Below, piece after piece: positions 28,412 through 38,200 of a stretch of 64,000 nucleotides of DNA. Every line of letters starts with the position of its first letter. The stretch's first letter is position 1. Made by a program: the position numbers and the translations under genes. Under the pieces are notes generated by a model. That model saw nothing but the letters and a program-made list of their open reading frames with translations. It made no database searches and was not told where the DNA came from. Origin of the DNA: Streptomyces sp. NRRL F-2580 (GTDB taxonomy: Bacteria > Actinomycetota > Actinomycetes > Streptomycetales > Streptomycetaceae); assembly GCF_000720115.1 (NCBI RefSeq), contig NZ_JOIR01000020.1:41440-105439 (forward strand), written 5' to 3'.

Positions 28412-31400
28412 CTAGCGCACGTCGTACGCCCGCGCGACCGTCTGGGTGACCGTCGCCCCCTTCGCGTCGGTCAGTTCGACCATCAGGGACACCGGCTTGC
28501 CGGAGGATCCGGCGTGGTCCACGACCGCGGTCCACCGGCCGCCCCGCTCGCTCACCTTCGCCTGCGTCCAGTTCTCGCCGTCGTAGGAGTACGACAGCTT
28601 CGCCGACGTCAGCGCGCCGGGCACGTAGCCCGCGTGCCCGGTGACGCCCAGCCCGATGCTCTGGCCGTTCGCCGCCGCGACCGTCTTCAGCCCGTCCAGC
28701 GGGGCCGCGTACCGCGGGAAGAGGACCGGCAGGCCCTGCGAGTACGCCGACGCGTCCAGCTTCGAGGTGAAGCCCCAGGTCGTGCGGACCGCGGTGGACC
28801 GCTGCCAGACCCGGGACGGCGGGCCGATCTTCTCGATGCTCTGGGTCAGTTCGTAGCGGCTCTCCTCGGCCGGGATCTCGAAGACCCCGAACGGGTACCA
28901 ACTGTCGCCGATGACCTCGCCGTCGCGCTTGAGCTGGAGCCCGCCGATGTCACCGAAGGAGCCCGGCTGCGCGGCGTGGCCGCTATCGCCCCACATGGCG
29001 GGGGCGAAGCCGATCAGGTTGCCCTGCCGCTCGGCGGCGAGGGTCTCCTTGCCGGCGGGGTCGCGCGGCGCGACCGGCCCGGTGATCCCGTCGTACCACG
29101 TCGCCTTGGCCTTCTGGCCCTTGGCGTAGGTGCGCTGCTCGCCGACCATGAACTCGCCCCAGGGGAAGCTGCTGGAGAGCAGCTGGTCCCAGGCGGTGTC
29201 CCCGGCCGAGTAGTACTCGGTCCGCGTGCCGGGCGCCGCGACGGTCTCCATCCCGCCGAAGTAGACCGCGCTGCCGATCGGCCGGTAGGCGCCGGCCAGG
29301 TCGATGAAGTCGGCGGCCACGCCCATGGAGTGGTACGTGGACTCGACCTGGCCGAGGTCGCGGTCGCGCACGCGGTGCGTACGGCCGCCCTTGACCTCGC
29401 CCGTCTCGGGGAAGGCGAGGGAGTAGGCGTACGGGCTCTTCGCCGTGGCCTTCCACGACAGCGTGACCTTGCCCGCCTTCAGCCCGGCCAGCAGTGCCCG
29501 GCCCTCGGCGGCCTCGATGGCCATGGTGGGCAGGGCGCCGCCCGCGTAGCCGGTGAAGGCGACCCAGCGGCCCGGGGCCTCGCGGTGGGCCAGCACCGCC
29601 TTGGCACCGGCGGCCTTGGCGTTCTGCGCGACCTCGTACAGGGCGCCGTCCACCGCCTTCACCAGGACGACCGCGTCCTTGGCGCCGGCGGCGGCGAGCT
29701 CCTCGGGGGTGCCGGAGCCGGCGTCGACCAGCGGGGCGCTGCCGGTTCCGTCGAGGTTGTCGCTGCCGGTGGAGGCGGTGATCGGGTGCAGGACCGGTCC
29801 GCCGACGGCCCTCAAGTCGGAGATCAGCGGCGCGGCCGCCCGCCAGTAGCTGCCGAACTCGAAGTCGCCGTCCTTGGCGCGGCCTTCGACGGAGGCGTAG
29901 AAGCCGCGGATGGTCCGGCCGCCCGTCGCGGTGCCCGCGTGCAGCCAGGCGTCGCCCCAGCTGCGGGCGAAGCCCAGGGTGGTGTTGCGGGCCTCGACCG
30001 GCTTGTCGGCCTCGATGGCCAGGCGCCCGGCCTTGCGGGCGTCGAGCACGATCGTGGTGTCCTTCTTCAGCTCGACCTGGGGCCGGCCGAGGTAGGTGAG
30101 GGAGTCGATCAGCTCGGCGCCCTCCCCCGCGTCGGGGGTGCCGACGAAGGCGGAGAGGAAGTAGGCGCCCGGGCGCACCCGGTAGACCTGGTCCACGGAG
30201 CCGTCGTTGAAGCGGCGCTCACCGCTGGCGTCGTCGGTGCCGATGACGTCCAGGGAGGAGGGGCCGGCGGCCGGCTTGCCCGCGCGGTCGACGAGCTTGA
30301 CGCGCAGGGTCACCGTCTCGGGCTCCACGTAGAGCGAGAAGGGGGTGGAGACGCGCACGCCGTTCGCGGTGGCGACGACGCGGCCGGTGACGTCCCCGTA
30401 CTGGGAGCGCTCCAGCTTCGCGGCCGGGTCCAGGGCGAGCGGCACCGTGACGGTGGCTCCGGCCGCGACGGTGACGGTGCGCTTGTCGAGGCGGGCGACC
30501 TGGCCGCGGACGGCGGAGCCGTCGTTGCCGGTGACCTTCTCGACGGCGAGGTCCAGGGTGACGGGGTTCTTGCCGAGGTTGCTGTACGGGACCTCGACGG
30601 TGGTGCGGTCGCTGCGGTCCTGCGGCCAGTTGTACGCGCCGCCCTGGACGGCGGGGGCGCTGGTGACGGTCGTGTCGATCGCGGCCTTCACGTCGAGACG
30701 GCCGCCGCCGGTCTCCCGTACGTCGCCGGGGACCCTGGTGTTCGCGGATCCCACGAGAGCGGCCTTGATCTGCTGCCCGGTCCAGTCGGGGTGGCGCTGC
30801 TTGACGACGGCGGCGGCTCCCGCGACGTGCGGGGTGGCCATCGAGGTGCCGGACATGGACTGGTAGGCGTACACCCCGCGGCCGCCCGCGGCGGCGGCCG
30901 AGATCCCGACGCCGGGGGCGGCGATCTCGGGCTTGAGGGTGTGCTGGAGACCGGCCGGGCCGCGGCTGGAGAACGTGGCCGTGGTGTCGTCGCGGTCCAC
31001 GGCTCCGACGGTCAGCACGCTCGGCGCGCAACCGGGCGAGGAGACGGTGTTGTTGCCGGGGCCGGAGTTGCCGGCGGCGATCACGAACAGCGGTCCCTGC
31101 CGGGAGAGCCGTTCGGCGGCCGCGGCGAGCGGGTCGTCGCAGGCGGTCCGGGAGGGGTCGCCGAGGCTCATGGAGACCACGTCGGCCTTGGACTCGACGG
31201 CCCACTCCATGCCCGCGATGATCCACGAGTCGAGGCCGTAGCCCGCGTCGTCGAGGACCTTCCCGCTGAGCAGTTCGGCGCCGGGGGCCACGCCCTTCTT
31301 GGCGCCGCCGCTCTCGGCTCCGGAGCCGCCGACGGTGGAGATGGTGTGGGTGCCGTGACCCTGGCGGTCGGCGTCGGTGTCGGAGTCGGTGAAGTTCCTG

Positions 31401-31799
31401 CGCGTCGTCGTAGCCCTGCCGGACGAGGCCGGTGACGTTGAAGAGCTCGTGGTCGACCCGGCCCGCGGCGAGCGCCTTGACCGCGCCCTCGGGGTACACG
31501 TACAGGTCCTTGCCGGACTGCTTCGTCTGCACGAGCGGCTGTGAGCCGTCCTCGCGCGGCATGGCGGTGGCGGCCGTGCGGCCGGCCGCGTCGGTGGAGA
31601 CCAGGATCCGGTCACCCGTGACGAGGGTGACGGTGACGGGGGCCGTGGGCTGCTTTCCGGCCGCCTCGCTCCCGACGAGTGGTCTCTTTCCCGCTCCGGG
31701 CGCTCCGTCGGTCGGCTGCGCCGTCGACGGGCCGACGGCGGTGACGGCGAGGACGGCCGCGGTGGCCGCCCCGAGTGCCGTACGCGATATCGGGCGCAT
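28412..31799 (-). pseudogene. S8 subtilisin-family secreted serine peptidase, broken by internal deletion and frameshift
   Basis: The 5' part (31799 to about 31400) encodes a signal peptide (MRPISRTALGAATAAVLAV) and a propeptide-like region ending FNVTGLVRQGYDDA. Reading then stays open only in an irrelevant frame. The true frame resumes at about 31398 with NFTDSDTDADRQGHGTHT and runs to the end: catalytic His in GHGTH, oxyanion AAGNSGPG, catalytic Ser in SGTSMATPHV, then a long C-terminal region. Relatives normally have about 100 more residues here, including the catalytic Asp block (VAVLDTGVD-like). That block is absent. The gene therefore lacks its Asp and its frame, and is either a pseudogene or an assembly/sequence error. 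Family length is usually 1100-1250 aa; the surviving coding adds to about 1120. Confidence 0.85.
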
Positions 31800-31927
31800 C
31801 GCTCTCCCCAGGTGAATTCCGGCCAACTACTGCATTGCACGGCAAAGCTGCCGCGTAAATGGCGTCTGGCCGGCGGATGTTGGTGCTGCGGTGGCGTCAC
31901 CCTGGCAGAGAGCCGAGGGGTGCGGCG

Positions 31928-32974
31928 ATGATGTCCGCGGCGGGTTTACGCCGTGGCTGCTTCCCGCCAGGAACAGCGTCGAGAGGGTGGGTGGACGGGT
32001 TGCTGAGTGCGATAGGCCTGGACGAGGGCCAGGAGTCGGCGTACCGCGCGCTGGTGGCGCTGGGGGCTGCGGAGATCCCGGACCTGGCGCACCGGCTGGC
32101 GCTGCCGGTGCCGCAGGCCGAGCGGGCGCTGCGGCACCTGGAGCGGCACGGGCTGGCGGCGCAGTCTTCGGCCCGGCCGGGGCGCTGGGTGGCGGCTCCG
32201 CCGGGGGTGGCGCTGGGGGCGCTGCTGACTCAGCAGCGGCACGAGCTGGAACAGGCGGAGCTGGCGGCGGCGCTGCTGGCGCAGGAGTACCGGGTGGAGG
32301 CGGCCGAGCCGTCGGTGCACGACCTGGTCGAGGTGGTGACGGGGGCGAGCGCGGTGGCGCACCGCTTCCACCAGCTCCAGGTGGGCGCGGTCGAGGAAGT
32401 GTGCGCCCTGGTCAGCAGCCGGCCCCAGGTGGTCACGGGGATGGACAACGAGGCGGAGGAGCAGGCCGCCGCACGGGGCGTCGAGTACCGGGTGGTGATC
32501 GAGCGGGACGTACTGACCCTGCCGACCGGCATCCGGGAGGCGTCGACGGCGCTCGCGCGGGGCGAGGGGGTCCGGGTGACGGCGCAGGTCCCGACCAGGC
32601 TGGTGATCGCGGACAGGTCGCTCGCGCTCGTGCCGCTGACGGGGCCCGGGGCGGAGCCGGCGGCGCTGGTGGTGCACGCCTCGGGGCTCTTGGAGTCCCT
32701 GACGGGCCTGTTCGAGGCGGTGTGGCGGGAGGCGCTGCCGCTGCGGCTGGGGGCCGACGGGGCGGAGGTGTCCGAGGGCATCCCCGACACCACGGACCTG
32801 GAGATCCTGACGCTGCTGCTGGCGGGCATGACGGACGCGAGCGTGGCGAAGCACCTGGAGCTGGGCCTGCGGACGGTGCAGCGGCGGGTCAAGGGCCTGA
32901 TGGAGCTGTCCGGGGTGACGACACGGCTGCAGCTGGGCTGGCACGCGTACGAGCGGGGCTGGGTGGCCCGATAG
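31928..32974 (+). CDS. TrmB/LuxR-like helix-turn-helix regulator
   Basis: A regulator of about 348 aa. An N-terminal TrmB-type winged helix (LLSAIGLDEGQESAYRALVALGAAEIPDLAHRLALPVPQAERAL) is followed by a ligand-like middle domain and a C-terminal LuxR-type helix-turn-helix (TDLEILTLLLAGMTDASVAKHLELGLRTVQRRVKGLMELSG). The ATG at 31928 has gagggg 7 nt upstream. A GTG at 31991, directly before the TrmB domain, is an alternative. It is divergent from the broken protease gene by about 130 bp. Such regulators are common in Streptomyces; the target is unknown but the protease is plausible. Confidence 0.8.
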   Translation: MMSAAGLRRGCFPPGTASRGWVDGLLSAIGLDEGQESAYRALVALGAAEIPDLAHRLALPVPQAERALRHLERHGLAAQSSARPGRWVAAPPGVALGALLTQQRHELEQAELAAALLAQEYRVEAAEPSVHDLVEVVTGASAVAHRFHQLQVGAVEEVCALVSSRPQVVTGMDNEAEEQAAARGVEYRVVIERDVLTLPTGIREASTALARGEGVRVTAQVPTRLVIADRSLALVPLTGPGAEPAALVVHASGLLESLTGLFEAVWREALPLRLGADGAEVSEGIPDTTDLEILTLLLAGMTDASVAKHLELGLRTVQRRVKGLMELSGVTTRLQLGWHAYERGWVAR

Positions 32975-32998
32975 GCGCTGGTCGGTCAGGCTGAGCAG

Positions 32999-33484
32999 AT
33001 GGATCTGCCTCAGCTGCTCCTGGTGGGGCTGGTGCTGCTGCTCGGGGTGCTGGGGGTGCTGGTCCCGGGCGTGCCGGGCACCTGGCTGGTGTGGGCGGGG
33101 CTGCTGTGGTGGGCGCTGCACGTGCGGTCGGCGCCGGCGTGGTCCCTGCTCGTCTCGGCGACGGCCCTGCTGCTCGTGGTCCAGGTGGTGAAGTGGCAGC
33201 TGCCGCCGCGGCGGGTGCGGGGGCTGGGGGTCACTCCCCGGATGGCGGTGTTCGCGGGAGTCGGCGCGGTACTGGGCTTCGTCCTGATCCCCGTACTGGG
33301 GGCGGTCCCGGGCTTCGTGGGCGGCATCTACCTCTGCGAGCGGCTGCGCCTGGGCACGCACGGGGAGGCGTGGGCATCGGTGCGGGCGGTGATGCGGGCG
33401 GTGGGGACGAGCGTGCTGGTGGAGCTGTTCGCGTGCCTGCTGGTGGTGGGGGCGTGGGTGGGCGCGGTGGTGGCGGGGGCGTAG
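32999..33484 (+). CDS. DUF456 membrane protein
   Basis: A 161-aa hydrophobic protein matching the DUF456 pattern: LLLGVLGVLVPGVPGTWLVWAGLLWWAL in the first two helices, then RMAVFAGVGAVLGFVLIPVLGAVPGFVGGIYLCERLRLG and a last helix (SVLVELFACLLVVGAWVGAVV). About four to five membrane segments. The function is unknown. It starts 24 bp after the regulator stop on the same strand, so it is probably in the same transcript. Confidence 0.85.
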   Translation: MDLPQLLLVGLVLLLGVLGVLVPGVPGTWLVWAGLLWWALHVRSAPAWSLLVSATALLLVVQVVKWQLPPRRVRGLGVTPRMAVFAGVGAVLGFVLIPVLGAVPGFVGGIYLCERLRLGTHGEAWASVRAVMRAVGTSVLVELFACLLVVGAWVGAVVAGA

Positions 33485-33544
33485 CCGTGGCGGGGGCGGA
33501 GGACGTACGGACGTGAAGGGCGCCGAGGGCGCGGAACGCGCGAA

Positions 33545-33583
33545 GGCGTCGGGGAGAGCTTCGATCCCGCTCTCCCCGACGCC
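33545..33583. terminator. Bidirectional terminator between DUF456 and NTF2-like genes
   Basis: A 14-bp perfect inverted repeat (ggcgtcggggagag / ctctccccgacgcc) with an 11-nt loop, between two convergent genes. Confidence 0.85.
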
Positions 33584-33636
33584 CCGGGGCGGCCGCCTCG
33601 CCGTCAGGTCGCCGGCGGCCGCCGCCGGACCTGTCG

Positions 33637-33975
33637 TCAGACCACGAACCACACCTTCTCGATGCGGTCCGGTCCGACCTCGTACATCGCGACGGCCGAT
33701 CGGGACTCGCCGCCCATGAAGCCGGTGACGCGTTCCTGGTCGATCACGATCCGGCCGTGCGTGACGCGGGAGACGAGCTCCGCGTGCAGGTCGGGGCTCG
33801 ACTCGAAGAGGGCGGCGTAGCGCTCCTCGAACGCCGGGCCCGAGCGGTCGGCCATCACCTCACCCGACGGGAAGGCGTGCACCGGCACGTCCTTCACGTA
33901 GAAGCCGAGAAAACCCTCCAGGTCACGCGCGTTGTACGCGGCGAGCTGGCCGTCGACGATCTCCTCCGGAGACAT
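33637..33975 (-). CDS. NTF2-like (SnoaL-type) protein at the end of the NRPS operon
   Basis: A 112-aa protein with NTF2/SnoaL-like character: EEIVDGQLAAYNARDLEGFLGFYVKDVPVHAFPSGE, then SGPAFEERYAALFESSPDLHAELVSRVTHGRIVIDQERVTG and a C-terminal RIEKVWFVV strand. The ATG at 33975 has aaaggaa 9 nt upstream. An alternative ATG at 33996 overlaps the MFS stop (atga), which suggests translational coupling. Family members include cyclases, isomerases and binding proteins; the active-site residues cannot be assigned from this read. Its position after the synthetases and exporter suggests a tailoring or release role, but this is inference. Confidence 0.75.
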   Translation of the reverse strand: MSPEEIVDGQLAAYNARDLEGFLGFYVKDVPVHAFPSGEVMADRSGPAFEERYAALFESSPDLHAELVSRVTHGRIVIDQERVTGFMGGESRSAVAMYEVGPDRIEKVWFVV

Positions 33976-33992
33976 CCGGCGAGTTCCTTTCC

Positions 33993-35198
33993 TCATCCCG
34001 CCGGCACCAGGGTGCGGCGGGAGCGTGTACGGATGACGAGCAGCGCGCCCGCCAGTGCGATGCCGCCGGCCACGTGCAGCATGTCGACCAGCAGCAGACC
34101 GGAGGGGACCTCCAGCAGCAGGCCGACGAACTGCTCACCGAGGCCGAACACCACACCCAGATAGAAGATCATGCTCGCCCGGACCTGTCCGAGCCGGTCC
34201 ACCGGGGCCGGCTCCAGGATCCGGGCGTTGGTGAAGTGGATCCAATAGGCGTTGACGAAGGTCAGCACCACGTACAGGGCCATGTGCACGGCGAAGGCGG
34301 ACCGGCCCGACACCGCACTGACCACGCCGCAGCCGGTCAGGACGGCGGCGAAGGCCAGCGCCCAGCGCTGCGCGAGGGCGGGCCGGCGCAGCAGCGGAGC
34401 GGTCACCCAGAACGCGAGGCCGTAGAAGAACCACGCACCGGAGAAGGCGATCCCCGTCGGCACGAGGTCCTGGGCCTCGGCGAGCACGCTCGCGTAGACC
34501 ATCATTCCGGAGAGGCTGACCAGGAAGCCGATCTGGAGCAGGTTCCACGGCCAGAGCTGGGGCAGCCAGTAGCTCTTGACGGCGTCCGTCCCGCGGGCGA
34601 GGACGTTGCCCCAGCCGAGGTCGAACCCGCCCGTGTCCGTGGCCTCGCGCCGCTCCAGCCGTCGGGCCAGCAGCGACAGCACCAGCACGGAGGCGGCGAG
34701 GTCGAAGACGAGCGCCACCACGAGGGTCCGGGAGGTCCAGGCCGGTACGGCCGCGCAGATCACGGCGGCGAACACCATGGCGCCCTGCGGTGAGGTCACC
34801 ATCTGCAGCACCGCGCCCTGCGAGCTGGAACCAGAGGCGTCGGCGAGCAGCCGGTAGGCCAGCACCGAGCTCGCGCCCACCAGGGCGAACCGGACCGCCG
34901 TCCACACCAGGACGAAGTCGGGGCCGGCCGTGCCCAGCCAGGTCGTGAGCAGGAACACGACCGCCAGGACCAGCTGGAGGCCTTGGAGCAGGGCGAACTT
35001 ACGGTGGATCAGCCCGCGGTCGGCCCATACGCCGACCAGCAGGGCGCCCACCACGCCCAGCACCTGGCGCTCCATGCCCAGCAGCCCCACGAGCGAGTCG
35101 GAGTGGGTCTGGGCCGCGAAGCTGGGCACCAGGAGCAGCCACAGCACCGTCGAGCCGAGTGAGCTCAGCAGGATCGTCGAGAACGTCGCACGCATCAT
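33993..35198 (-). CDS. MFS transporter, probable peptide exporter
   Basis: A 401-aa polytopic protein with about 12 hydrophobic segments of major-facilitator type. Motif A-like loop VGVWADRGLIHRKFALL follows helix 2, and the second half begins near LGWGNVLARGTDAVKSYW. The ATG pair at 35198 has gaagga just upstream. A GTG at 35219 overlapping the synthetase stop (gtga) would also keep frame. Linkage to the NRPS genes implies export of the peptide product. No antiporter-specific motif was resolved. Confidence 0.85.
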   Translation of the reverse strand: MMRATFSTILLSSLGSTVLWLLLVPSFAAQTHSDSLVGLLGMERQVLGVVGALLVGVWADRGLIHRKFALLQGLQLVLAVVFLLTTWLGTAGPDFVLVWTAVRFALVGASSVLAYRLLADASGSSSQGAVLQMVTSPQGAMVFAAVICAAVPAWTSRTLVVALVFDLAASVLVLSLLARRLERREATDTGGFDLGWGNVLARGTDAVKSYWLPQLWPWNLLQIGFLVSLSGMMVYASVLAEAQDLVPTGIAFSGAWFFYGLAFWVTAPLLRRPALAQRWALAFAAVLTGCGVVSAVSGRSAFAVHMALYVVLTFVNAYWIHFTNARILEPAPVDRLGQVRASMIFYLGVVFGLGEQFVGLLLEVPSGLLLVDMLHVAGGIALAGALLVIRTRSRRTLVPAG

Positions 35199-35215
35199 CG
35201 TGTCCTTCACCGGTT

Positions 35216-38200
35216 TCACCGGCCCAGGACGGCGACGCCGCCGTCGAGCAGCAAGCGCAGCGGAACGCTGACGCCGAAGGTGTCGCGTACAGCCGTGGCC
35301 AGCCGCAGTGCGGTCAGCGAGTCCAGCTCGCCGGCGGCGTCCGGCTCCCCGCAGATCCTGGTGACGAGCGCGTCCAGCGCCGCGGGGTCGATGCGTTCGA
35401 CGCCCTCGACCCGGTCCGGCAGTGCCGCGTTGCCGCGGTCGTAGCCGTCGGGGGCCTCGTGCGCCGGGCGGGGCAGCCGCGCGAGCGGGGCGGTGGTGCG
35501 GCTCCGGGCCGCCTCGTCGCCGAGCAGTTCCGCCAGGACCGCCTCGTAGACCTCGGCGACGTCCCGTACCGCCGCCCGGCCGAGCACGGAGGCCGCGGCG
35601 TTGAAGTTGACCCGCATCCGGCGCGTGAACAGGTCGGCGTTGAAGGTCACCAGCAGGGCGAAGTCCGAGTGCTCGAACCACTTCAGGTCGCCGATGACCG
35701 CTCCGCCGTCCGCGCCGAGCTGGTCGGCGTAGGCGCTGAAGTTGACGAAGTTGAACGCCGTCTCCACCAGGCGGCGGCCGCCCATGGCCTGCTGGATGGA
35801 GGCGTACGCGTAGCGCCGGTGCGGCAGGTGCTCGTGGCCGATGCGGTTGACGTCGGCCAGGAGCTCCGGCCAGGAGCCTGCGGTCCGGGCGCGCAGGGGC
35901 ACGATGTTCAGGAACAGCCCCACCATGCGCTCGGCGTCCATGTGCTCGGGCCGGCCGTGGCCGAAGACGCCGGTGGTGACGTCGTCGGTGCCGGTGATGA
36001 GCGACAGGGCCCGGAAGTGGGCGGCCAGGCAGACGTCCTTGACGGACACCTGGTGGCGGGCGGCGAGCTCGGACAGCTGCGCGTAGCGCGACTCGTCGAG
36101 CAGCAGCTCGGCCTCCGCCCAGCGGGCGCCGGGTTCGGGCAGGCGCGGCAGCTTGGTGTAGGCGGCGCCCTCCAGGAGGCCGGTCCAGTAGGCGCGGGCG
36201 GCGCCGTCGTGCTGGGCGGCGAGCTCCAGGGCCACGTAGTCGCGGTAGGCGAGCGGCGCGGGCGCCGGCGCGGTGCGCGGTTGTCCGGCGAGCACCCGGC
36301 GGTAGTCCTCCAGCAGCCGGGCCATCAGTCCGGAGAAGCTCCAGCCGTCGATGACGGCGTGGTGGAAGCTGACCGACAGGTGGAAGGAGTCCGCGGACGC
36401 CCGGTGCACGAAGAAGCGCATCTGCGTGGGCGCGCTCCACACGAAGCCGGTGCTCTTCTCCGCTTCGAACCAGGCGTCGACGGCGGCGTCGCGGGCGGAC
36501 GTGCCCAGGTGCGCGAGGTCGTGGACGGTGAGGTTGACCTGTCCCCGGGCGTGCACGAGCTGCAGGGGCACGCTGTATCCGGTGAGCGCGAAGGAGGTCT
36601 TGAGGATCTCGTGCTCGTCGACCATGGCGGCCAGCAGGTCCTGGAGCACCGCCTGGTCGAAGGGGAGGTCGATGCGGTAGCGGATCAGGTCGTGGAAGAC
36701 GGCCTGGGCGGGGTCGGTCTCCGTGTGGTAGATCATGCCCAGCTGGAGCCGGGTGGCCGGGTAGGCGTCCGTCACCCCGGCCGGGACCGTGTCCCGGTCC
36801 TCCTCCGGGAGGAGGTCGAAGGGACGGCTGGGGGCCGTGTCGGTGCTGGGCGCGGCGGCCCGGCCGATGAGGCCCTGGTCGCTGAGGGCGCGGATGGTCT
36901 GGACCCGGAACAGGTCGTTCAGCGCCACCTCGAAGCCGGCCCTGCGCAGGGCGCCGACCAGCCGGATGCCCTGCAGGGAGTCACCGCCGAGCCCGTGGTA
37001 CGTGTCGTCGACGCCGACCCTGGGTACGCCCAGGACCTCCTGCCAGACGGCGGCCAGCCGGGCTTCCGCGTCGTCCCGCGGCGCGGCGTACGCGTGGGCG
37101 GCCGCGGCCAGGTGTTCCTCCGGATCGGGCAGGGCCCGCCGGTCGGTCTTGCCGTTGATGGTCAGGGGCCACTGGTCCACCTCGATCAGGAAGCTGGGCA
37201 CCATGTACCCGGGCAGCCGGTCGGCGAGGTGGGCGCGCAGCTCCGCGGGGTCGACGGCGGCGCCGGACGCGGGCACGTAGTACCCGGCCAGGGCCTTGCC
37301 CCCGGTGCGCCGGGTGAAGGCCAGCACCAGGGAGGAGCCGACCCCCGGGTGGGAGGTCAGCGCGGCCTCGATGTCGCCCGTCTCGATGCGGTAGCCCTGG
37401 ATCTTGACCTGCGCGTCGCCGCGGCCGAGGTACTCGACCTCTCCGCCCGGCATCCGGCGGGCCAGGTCGCCGGAGCGGTAGGCCCGGACGGGGCCGTGGC
37501 CGAGGTCCAGTTCGGCGAACCGCTTGGCGTTCTCCTCGGGCCGGCCGAGGTAGCCGAGGGCCACTCCGGCGCCGGTCACGACGAGTTCGCCGGTGGTGCC
37601 CACGGGGACCGGGCGGCCGGCGGCGTCCAGCAGGTACATCCCGAGGTCCGGGATGGGCTCGCCGATCATGCTGCCCGGGGCGGTGGTGTCGGCCGCGGTC
37701 ACCGGGCGGTAGGTGACGTGCACGGTGGTCTCGGTGATGCCGTACATGTTGACCAGCTGCGGCCGGGAGTCGCCGAAGTGGTCGAACCAGTCGGTGAGCG
37801 AGGCGAAGTCCAGGGCCTCGCCGCCGAAGACGACGTGGCGCAGGCGGATGTCCTCCCGCCCGGCCCGCGCCATGATCGCATGCTTGACCTGGGCGAACGC
37901 GGAAGGCGTCTGGTTGAGGACGGTCACGCCCTCGGTGACGAGCAGGTCGGCGAAGTCCTCCACCGAGCGGCTCACCCAGTACGGGACCACGACGAGGCGG
38001 CCGCCGTACAGCAGCGCGCCCCACAGCTCCCACACCGAGAAGTCGAAGGCGAAGGAGTGGAACAGCGACCAGGTGTCGTCCTCGCCGAACCCGTACCAGT
38101 GCTCGGTCGCGCCGAACAGGCGCAGCACGTTGCCGTGGGTGACCAGCACGCCCTTGGGGCGACCGGTGGAGCCGGAGGTGTAGATGACGTAGGCCGGGGA

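Noticed and set aside
35199..36440. Long N-terminal extension of the MFS transporter
   Set aside because: It lies inside synthetase B in another frame and is Arg/Gly/Pro-rich; membrane helices start only at 35198.
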